A stretch of 64,000 bases of DNA. Origin: Chenopodium formosanum. Taxonomy: Eukaryota; Streptophyta; Magnoliopsida; Caryophyllales; Amaranthaceae. The notes beneath the pieces were generated by a model. It was given only the letters and a program-made list of their open reading frames with translations. It did not search any database and had not been told where the DNA came from. The stretch spans positions 39,264,001 to 39,328,000 of the forward strand of contig CM044857.1 in the NCBI GenBank assembly GCA_024500155.1. Direction: 5' to 3'. Shown piece after piece: positions 57,601 through 64,000 of this stretch. Every line of letters starts with the position of its first letter. The stretch's first letter is position 1. A program made the translations under genes and the position numbers.

Positions 57601-60600
57601 ATCAAAAAGTAAGTGACAGGAAAATTAACCATGGGAGAAAAAAAAGAAAAAAAAAAAAAAAACTGTCACCATTCTAGGACATTGAGGAGCCTGATTTGCT
57701 TGATGTGACAGCCGAATGTGAGTACAGAGTTAAAGCCAAACATGGTAAAAACAGATATTTTGCAGAATATCGGATGCGATGAAAAAATAACTACAAGCAA
57801 AGTAAGCATGCTACTTTTTTCGACTATTGTAACATTTGGTGAAATATGAGCTGCAACATAATTTCGAAACAGAATAAACAAAGATATTCCATTATATTGC
57901 TCCTACGACAGCTCTTTCCCATCCAAACGACATTCTGACAGCAACAGTTCCTCCTCACTCATAAAAGGAGGGGGTGTTCTACCATAATCTGAGTTCTGGC
58001 ACGATGCAAATAAATTCACTTTAAGCAGTAGTTCGATATCTCTAGCAACATTCCCTAAGACAATTTCAGGAGCTTTTCTTTGACTATCTTACAGTTAGAT
58101 TAGCATATTCAATTTAGCTAATCCCACTCTTTAAATATGCTTTAAGGGAGAGGTTCTCAGTGAATTTAAAGGCTTTTCTTACGCTTTAAAGCTCTTAAAG
58201 CTGTTAAAGAAACAGTGCGACAGCATAAGAATATCAATTGGATATGGAGTTCGCGATCATTTAAAACAAAGCAAAAAGACTAGTCGACAACGAAAATCTA
58301 CTCCCTCAGTCCCACATTTGACTTCTACACCAGCTTTTACAAAGCTTTAAAAGATAAATTGTGGTTAGCATACTTATCGTTATTTTAATAGAGTACTAGC
58401 TATGATAGTTATAGAAAAGTATTTTATATCATAGGAATAGCATGTGGACCACTTTTGTAAATAGATAGTGTGTTTCACAAGGAAGGTGGGTATCGAAACA
58501 TTATGGTGTGCCAATGTCAATAAAAAAAAAAAATAAATAAATAAATTATTGAAAAAAAAAAGAAAAAAAAACAGTTATAATATTAGTGGGCCAAAAAGAG
58601 ATGTGGAAAGTAAGTTGGGATGTGCGTGTAAAAGAAAGGGTAGCGTTCATATTGGGACAGAGGAAGTAATATACAAAGTGAAAAAAATATGGAGCAGTTG
58701 TCTTAACTCCCCAAAAGCACAAGGCAGATCAAAATAGTTGTAAAAGCTAAAAACTTTGAAGGATATATTTCATATAATAAAAATAAATTTAAAAAAAAAA
58801 CAAGTTTATTGGAGTATAACAGCATGAGTGTATTTCTCATTTATACACATTAGGTACGCATTGCATCGAAAATATCATTCAAAGCTGTAAGTTGCTTCTT
58901 GAGACTCACCCCACAGCGCAATTGGTGTAATATACTCCGATTCTCAAATATACTGGGTCGATTTAACGAGTTTGGCTTGATACAACGGACATAGTGAGGT
59001 TCCGTACAGTTTAAAGTCTCCATCAGCGCTTGAAGTTGTTGCTACACAGAAAAGAGAAATAAGACATGATTGCCAAAACAAATGATTTGGATGGTCATAG
59101 AGGTAAATCATCATGCAAATGTGTCAATCATAAAAGAAAATGCCATAAACCTCTTATCTATAATCAGAGGCAATCAGATAAAAAAGCTCAATTTAATTAA
59201 CATATTAATTAACTGCATTAGAAGACAACATTCCTGCACCTACCAAGGCAGCAAATTTCAGTCAGACAAAGCAACTATACATTAGAATTTAGAGACCTCT
59301 TCTTTCACCCTCTGGATCCATCAGAAAAACTCTTAAAAGCTAATTCCCCGCCTGATTCCCTGAACCTAAAATTCAGTTTATTGATTTCCCGGACATTTAA
59401 ATTATAAATCAATCGCCACATCTAAAGTTTGTTTTCATTTATGCAACAGGTAATTTAGAAAATCATATAGATTGCAACCAATAAAAACTGTTTAGTCTGA
59501 CTGATTCAATACCAACTCAATAAAATGATCATTAAGCCTTCCAGCAATTATAGATAAAGTATTTCTTTGAAAAAAAATTCCTGTAGATAACATGGACATA
59601 ATTATCAAATTCACACTCAACATTCGAGAAGTGATCTAATATGTCATACCTTAAATCTCGAGGATACAGAAGAAAACTTGTATGATGAACGTGTTGTCTC
59701 CTCGGATATAGAAGGAAAAAGACCAGCAATCAATTGACACTTTGAGGAGGATAAAACATGACAGTGCTCCACAACCACATAGTCACGATTTTTGTCAATA
59801 AATTTTTCAGTTTGATACATAACCTACAAAGAGCCAGATATTTAGGAAAATATATATATATAAAATTAAAGCAAAGTTTATACGAACAAGACTGAAAAGA
59901 TTAAAACAAACTTGACAACAAAAAATTAATAAACAATAGAATCACGGACATACCTTGCCAGCATAATGAGAGACGGTAAAATCCGTACGTGAGAACTTTG
60001 CCTTCTCCAACCTTGGGTGTGACTGGAAATTTTGGAATAGCTTGGTAGTAAATGTATCATGTGTTGATTTAGGAAACATGCTGCAAATTGAGAACCAGGA
60101 AAATGACCCCCCAAAAAAAAAACGAGCAAAATTCCTTCAAGAAATGTATAACCATAATCAAGTAGGAAACGAAATTTTACCAAGCTTCATCCATAAGAGC
60201 AATTATCCCAATTGGTTTCTGCAAATTAGATACATACAATAATTCATAAGCAAATGAAGCAACACTATATGCACTACGCAGATCAGTACTATGCAGAAAA
60301 TTATTTTATCACCAAAAATGGTACACAAAACCTTCAGCGTCAAGCCTGGTCAAAGCATAGGCCCTTATATTATAAGTTTATAACTAGTCTAAAAGCTCAT
60401 AAAGTGATGTTTCAAATAACATATCAGGTTATAGATAAGCTCAAAAGTCATAACATCAGAGTATGAATTACATAACTTTATGAGGAAATTACATAAAGGA
60501 TAAATTGGGACAACAAAAGAATATGGAACAATGTAACAACCAAAAAACCCACACCTTCCTAAAAAAGAAAAATTTATTAAAAACAGGCAAACAGAAAGGA

Positions 60601-63319
60601 GAAAAAAGTGTGGGAAGATAAACCTTCTCAATTAAGTCAAGAACATCCTGATTATCAACAAACTCAATGTAGCTCCAATCAATCTCTTCTCTATTATACT
60701 CTTCCTGCTCCATCTTAAATACATGCTGGAAAAGAGAAAAGCAGTTAAAAAAATTTAATGGAAAGAAGTATATCATTAACAGATGGGCCATAGAGAATTC
60801 AAGTTAACATCACCACAGACCTCATTAAAATGTTGTTGGAGCTTTTCGTTTGCAAAATTGATACAGAACTGCTCAAAACTGCAGAATTAAAGTATTGGTG
60901 ATCTAAGATTGTGCAAAAACAGATTAAGCCACACAAACTTGAAAAAGGAAATAAAATTAAATTAAAAAAATAAAAAAAAAAACTAAGTCTTTGTTTAACA
61001 CAGCACAAAACCAAGGACAAATTAGATAAAATAACATGAAAAGCATATAATCAGAACGCAGAATTGCAGACACTCACAAAATACAAACACGGCACAAAAT
61101 TCTAATTGAAAAACAAAAACAAGATTGTACAAAAAAATTTCTAGCATATCAAAACCGAAATATTCAAGGTTGTTTAAGAGAATAAAAATCCAATAAAACG
61201 AGTCACAAGCTTGAAAGCAATGGATGTTCTCCCATTTTCTGTACCTAGCTCCCGGCTTTGTCACTCATGGGGTTGGGGGGAAGGTTGGCAGTCCTAATTT
61301 CAGCCCTGAAAGGACATGCTTACATTCTCATCTTATAAAGGCCTTAAAACATGTTAAAATGTAAACTAGGTGCTGGAAGTGCAAATTTTCATTTTTGTTG
61401 AATTATATCATAAATACGAAGTAATCAATAAGGTTATGTGTTCCCTACATTCTGCAACAATAGTAAATCGTACCTTTATTTTCTTTACAAAATCAATGCA
61501 TGATTGATTGATATATTCATTATTGCTCTTCTTCTCACTTCTTAAAACCACAGAGTAAAGTGTAGCTCATACAAAAGTACAGAGTATTATATATAGTTAG
61601 CCTTGTTTTTTCCAAAATTTATGAGCTTTTTAAGTCCAAGTGCTACAATCTAAGGTTTTAATGGCGATAGTATGTCATGAAATTGATGGTACATGTACAT
61701 GGGTATTTGTGGATCAAAATAGAAACTGCCTTCGTCTAAATACACAAAAGAAGATTACTCCCCCGCCAATCATACATGCCTTTGGGCAATAAAACAAAAA
61801 CTAAAAAGTATGACAGCACATCTAGGAAAGATAACAACCTCTGCTATATCAGTTGCAAAATATTAAAACGAAATCAGCTACCTGTTATGCTTAAAACATT
61901 CAAAGCCATAAATATCCAAAAGTCCAATTTGTATACGAGAACTCGAATCTTGCCCAATAGAACTATTAATCTTCTCAACAAGCCTGAACAAGTCCCACAA
62001 AACATAAGTTTCAATCACCATTTCTCCAATCATCTTTCCACTACTTCAAAATGGAAAGCATACCAATCAAACAAACGAGAATAAACAGTCTTAGCCAAAG
62101 CATCACGACTAGCCAAAGCAGCATTACAATCCAAGGCTTTGATAATGGTTCCCTCACGAGTTTGAATCGATCGTGTACAAAGTGATGACAGCAAAAGATT
62201 AACATCACACCTGTAAGAGCCATTGCTATTCATTAGAATCAACTGAAAAACATTGCACTGCAATCAAAACAAGACAGGAAACCTATTTCTTAAGATGGGT
62301 ACATAAAGTTTATCTTTTTTAACTAAAGGTTTTTTTTACAGCAGGCTTAATTTTTGAAAACTAACTGCAGATGCAATAATAATTTTTTTTAACAGAATCT
62401 CAGTTTTCAGGTTCATCTGGTTTGCACAAAAGGTTCATATTTTTTGTTACTTGATATTTAGCTATAAAAGATTCTAACATCTTTTTTATTTAGGCAGTAT
62501 TTTGGAGGAAAGTGTTTTCCACTCTTTTCCAACTTTCCTTTTTTGGTTTAAACCGGATGAAAAAAAACAAAGGAAACCAATTAGGAGGAATGCCACTTTT
62601 TTGTCAAGATTGCTGCATCTTGCTTACCGACTCAACGAGATGGAATTGTTTTTAGAATACGTTTTTCTTTGAAAATTGTTTTCAGTTGCAAATATTTTCC
62701 GTCCAAACAAACAGAGTCATAAAGACCGACTCCATTCTTTTTAACTAGAAACCAATTATCAGGTCACCTTTTTAAACTAAAGGACCAATTTTTTGCTCAA
62801 TCATGTTTTCAGACAGATCAGGATTTAAAACTAACCAAGTTCAGTTCTTTAAAACTAAAGGAACTTTTAAAAGCTGAATGTTAATGTACAAATAATAGAT
62901 CTTATACTTGTTTTAAGAGATGTACTCACACATAGCTCGGCAAAAAGAACTTACTGAAAGAGGTCAGCAGCCATCTGAAGATGGAAGCTAGATGTCTGGT
63001 CCTTTATTATTGAAGAGTCGTGCTCTTTTCCAGGAGAAAACTCTACATTACCCAAATGCAGAATAGCAGCCAATGCACGAAATATTGCTTCCTGTACAAA
63101 TAACAGTTTATCAAGCAAACTGAAGAGCAAATAATGCAAAGATTGCAAACTAAAAAAAACCATCATAACCTGTTCATCCTCGCTTATGCCAACAATGGTC
63201 ATTGCCCTTCGCGTTTTCATGTATTCATCTCTATTGCTAACCCCCTCTAGCTCATATATTTTACTTTGATTTAAATAGTGAAATTGCCTTGGATCTTCCA
63301 GCTTGTACTTCTCAGAATC
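39955..63319 (-). CDS. XI-I: Class XI myosin, XI-I type (5' part beyond the window)
   Basis: An actin motor that moves organelles; Arabidopsis XI-I acts at the nuclear envelope. Thirty-two exons all keep frame and GT/AG ends and encode 1,262 residues to the stop at 39955. Exons, 5' to 3': 63319-63170, 63091-62955, 62210-62064, 61983-61882, 60878-60821, 60725-60624, 60218-60181, 60080-59954, 59823-59650, 59041-58910, 57417-57308, 53892-53832, 52533-52356, 51836-51631, 49981-49862, 48059-47961, 47439-47218, 46227-46088, 45333-45222, 44905-44855, 44770-44684, 44560-44390, 44281-44129, 43714-43538, 43441-43310, 42755-42685, 42607-42508, 42411-42355, 42253-42197, 42056-41976, 41755-41673, 40108-39955. 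P-loop and switch I exons are absent, so roughly 250 N-terminal residues lie off the right edge. The XI-I assignment rests on VRISLAGYPTRRTY, SRSPGGVPQQ and IPFSTEDISKAIP. No stop or frameshift seen. Confidence 0.92.
40436..40822. mobile_element. MITE-like element in the last myosin intron
   Basis: The left end is GGACTGTTCTATTCAACTTG and the right end in reverse complement is GGACTTGTTCTCTTCACCTG. The flanks are TTA and TTG. Inside are repeats of CAGATTAGATCA and its kin. It resembles the Harbinger/Tourist ends elsewhere in the window. Confidence 0.6.
41560..41585. repeat. 26-base G run in a myosin intron
   Basis: Uninterrupted G, which is C on the gene's sense strand. Similar runs are 18 C at 42806-42823 (followed by a CA microsatellite to about 42873) and 21 G at 45862-45882, also in myosin introns. 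Confidence 0.85.
44684..48059 (-). other. Myosin coiled coil and linker
   Basis: Exons 48059-47961 to 46227-46088 encode heptad-rich sequence (EAGALRKAKTKLEKQLEDL, VAEITKQQRVIEALNLELEE, ENLEKKNLLLETQLASAQKE), about 190 residues with MEDKVSNLENENLVLRQKAL of the next exon. This is the dimerising rod. Two short exons (44905-44855 and 44770-44684) form a variable linker ending ETPTPTKHISVTQGLSES. Confidence 0.85.
48259..48310. repeat. (TA)n microsatellite in a myosin intron
   Basis: About 52 bp of alternating TA. An A-run of roughly 40 bases lies at about 48627-48668 in the same intron. Both are probably length-variable. Confidence 0.8.
49862..52533 (-). other. Myosin converter end and six IQ motifs
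   Basis: Three exons. LGKSKVFLRAGQIGVLDARR closes the converter. Six calmodulin-binding IQ motifs follow: LVQGRFKTYIAHKDF, SVQAYCRGCLVRRMY, YLQKYVRGWLSRIAY, VLQSCIRGLSARQRF, LIQARWRMFKVRSAF and VVQSLWRRKMARHML. Six is the usual number for class XI and makes a lever arm that binds calmodulin-like light chains. Confidence 0.9.
52818..53440 (+). repeat. Repeat-derived insert in a myosin intron, type unclear
   Basis: It opens with a Stowaway-like end (TACTACCTCCATTTTTTACC). It continues with a short frame reading YSPSQPLLVYTRRKKGSNKG, which recalls the linker between copia integrase and RT, and then LTR-like DNA (TGAACTCTTGTGAGATTAG... to ATACATAACA near 53424). I could not find matching ends or a target duplication. 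Confidence 0.35.
54225..55124. mobile_element. Stowaway-like element with Pro/Thr/His-rich frame, in a myosin intron
   Basis: The left end ACTTCCTCCATTTCAATC and the right end in reverse complement, ACTTCCTCCATCACAAAA, fit a decayed Stowaway terminus. At about 900 bp it is long for such a MITE. It contains a GC-rich open frame on the plus strand (54419-54718, 99 codons, starting MAATDITTSPPHPSPQLHYH), opposite in direction to the myosin. I do not recognise the frame as a known protein. It may be captured DNA or a chance frame. Confidence 0.5.
58301..58666. mobile_element. Stowaway MITE in a myosin motor intron
   Basis: 366 bp flanked by TA (58299-58300 and 58667-58668). The left end is CTCCCTCAGTCCCACATTTG; the right end in reverse complement is CTTCCTCTGTCCCAATATGA. 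It lies between two motor exons and has no coding content. Confidence 0.75.
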
Positions 63320-64000
63320 CTGCTTACAGATCACATTAAATGCTTCAACTAAAAATGGAAAAAGAATTCACCCACATAGAAATGACTTGAGGCACATAAA
63401 AATGCAATGTCATAGTGATATTAAGGGAATCAAAAGTCTTCCTCAATCCTTAATGAACAATTACTTTGAATCAATATATGTGAGCTAAAATAAAAGACAG
63501 CATACATAGGTCGTATCACTTAAATGATCACTCATTTAGACATAGATAACAAGGCTTATTGGTGAACAACAGACCAACCACAAGCAACCCACACCAGATG
63601 AATGATCTAAAAGGCTTGTGAATTTGAAGGATTCTAGTTCTACCAACCAAAGACAGCAAACTCGAGAAAGTATGTCATGCAGCATCCTACTACACCTGGC
63701 ACTAACACATTAAACAGCGACTTAAGTATGGAGAAGCTATGAGCACTAGCTCCATAAGGTTTTAACTTCGTCATAGAAGGAAATAAGCTCCATCCAGCCA
63801 TCTTGACAAATATAGGCAGGCATACATTTAATCCCAATCATACTGACTCAATTTTTTGCTTCTCCAAAGCTCTTTGCTTCAGGATTTTTCTGGAATGTTC
63901 TTTATACAGTATGTAGTGCAATCACTATCCAACTTTTTTCCTTTTTTAAAGTCAGCTTTCATGCCTAGAACTCCAGTCCCTAAATTTGTTGTCCATTGAC
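63320..64000. other. Part of a myosin intron running off the window
   Basis: The exon expected next, which should encode the sequence before DSEKYKLEDP (a stretch like FYMLCAAP in this family), is not present in any frame here. The intron therefore extends beyond 64000. Confidence 0.7.

Larger units (their letters stand above)
53832..63319 (-). other. Myosin motor domain exons (C-terminal two thirds)
   Basis: The first twelve visible exons. Landmarks in order: EKYKLEDPRQFHYLNQS, ILHLGNVEFSPG, QTREGTIIKALD, switch II in LLDIYGFECFKHNSFEQFC, IDWSYIEFVDNQDVLDLIEK, KPIGIIALMDEACMFPKST, SHYAGKVMYQTEKFIDKNRD, SSYKFSSVSSRFKQQLQALM, PHYVRCIKPN, LRCGGVLEAVRISLAGYP and the start of the converter. The residue that is Cys in many myosins after VRIS (the SH1 region) is Leu, as in XI-I proteins. 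The nucleotide-binding start of the motor is not in the window. Confidence 0.9.

Noticed and set aside
63640..63837. 65-codon minus-strand frame near the right edge, checked as the next myosin exon
   Set aside because: Lacks any motor motif expected before DSEKYKLEDP and does not splice in phase.

Overview
This is plant nuclear DNA: AT-rich, with introns bounded by GT/AG, Ty1/copia and Ty3-like LTR sequences, Stowaway, Tourist and Mutator-like elements, a plant-type class XI myosin and a plant OXS3-like gene. The proteins look like those of a dicot. I cannot fix the species, and nothing suggests an organelle, a bacterium or a virus.

Layout, left to right. Positions 1-5366 are gene-free and hold a Tourist-like MITE (1727-2407) and a gutted copia element (3306-4267). 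A complete copia retrotransposon lies on the minus strand at 5367-12204. Its two 263-bp LTRs look identical on reading and it has a clean AAAGT target duplication. Its gag and pol share one frame but are broken by stops. A small zinc-ribbon gene (13326-13532, +) is followed 36 bp later by a solo LTR. Next come Stowaway and Tourist MITEs, a non-autonomous Mutator-like element with a 9-bp target duplication (15568-16725) and a tRNA-Val(AAC) gene or pseudogene (17037-17110, -). From 19.2 to 33.9 kb there are only repeats: a Stowaway MITE, two members of a family with palindromic ends and GGGTNACTTTT arrays, a decayed two-gene PIF/Harbinger transposon with MITE relatives beside it, and a nest of LTR-derived DNA carrying an array of short palindromes.

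The right half is more genic. A two-exon OXS3-like gene (34586-36467, +) is followed by a second copy of the first MITE family, which carries a 128-bp tandem duplication across its own edge. From 39955 to the right end lies most of a class XI myosin gene on the minus strand, closest to the XI-I type. Thirty-two exons join in frame to 1,262 codons, running from the middle of the motor to the stop. The P-loop and switch I exons lie beyond the right edge. Its introns hold several MITEs and very long G/C runs.

The host genes (zinc-ribbon protein, tRNA, OXS3-like, myosin) do not form a pathway. The theme of the window is transposon layering: transposase sources, their internally deleted derivatives, and LTR elements of different ages. 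I found no convincing new multi-gene system. The most unusual signals are the palindrome array in an LTR, the palindromic-ended repeat family with coding-like cargo, and the young copia element with interrupted genes.
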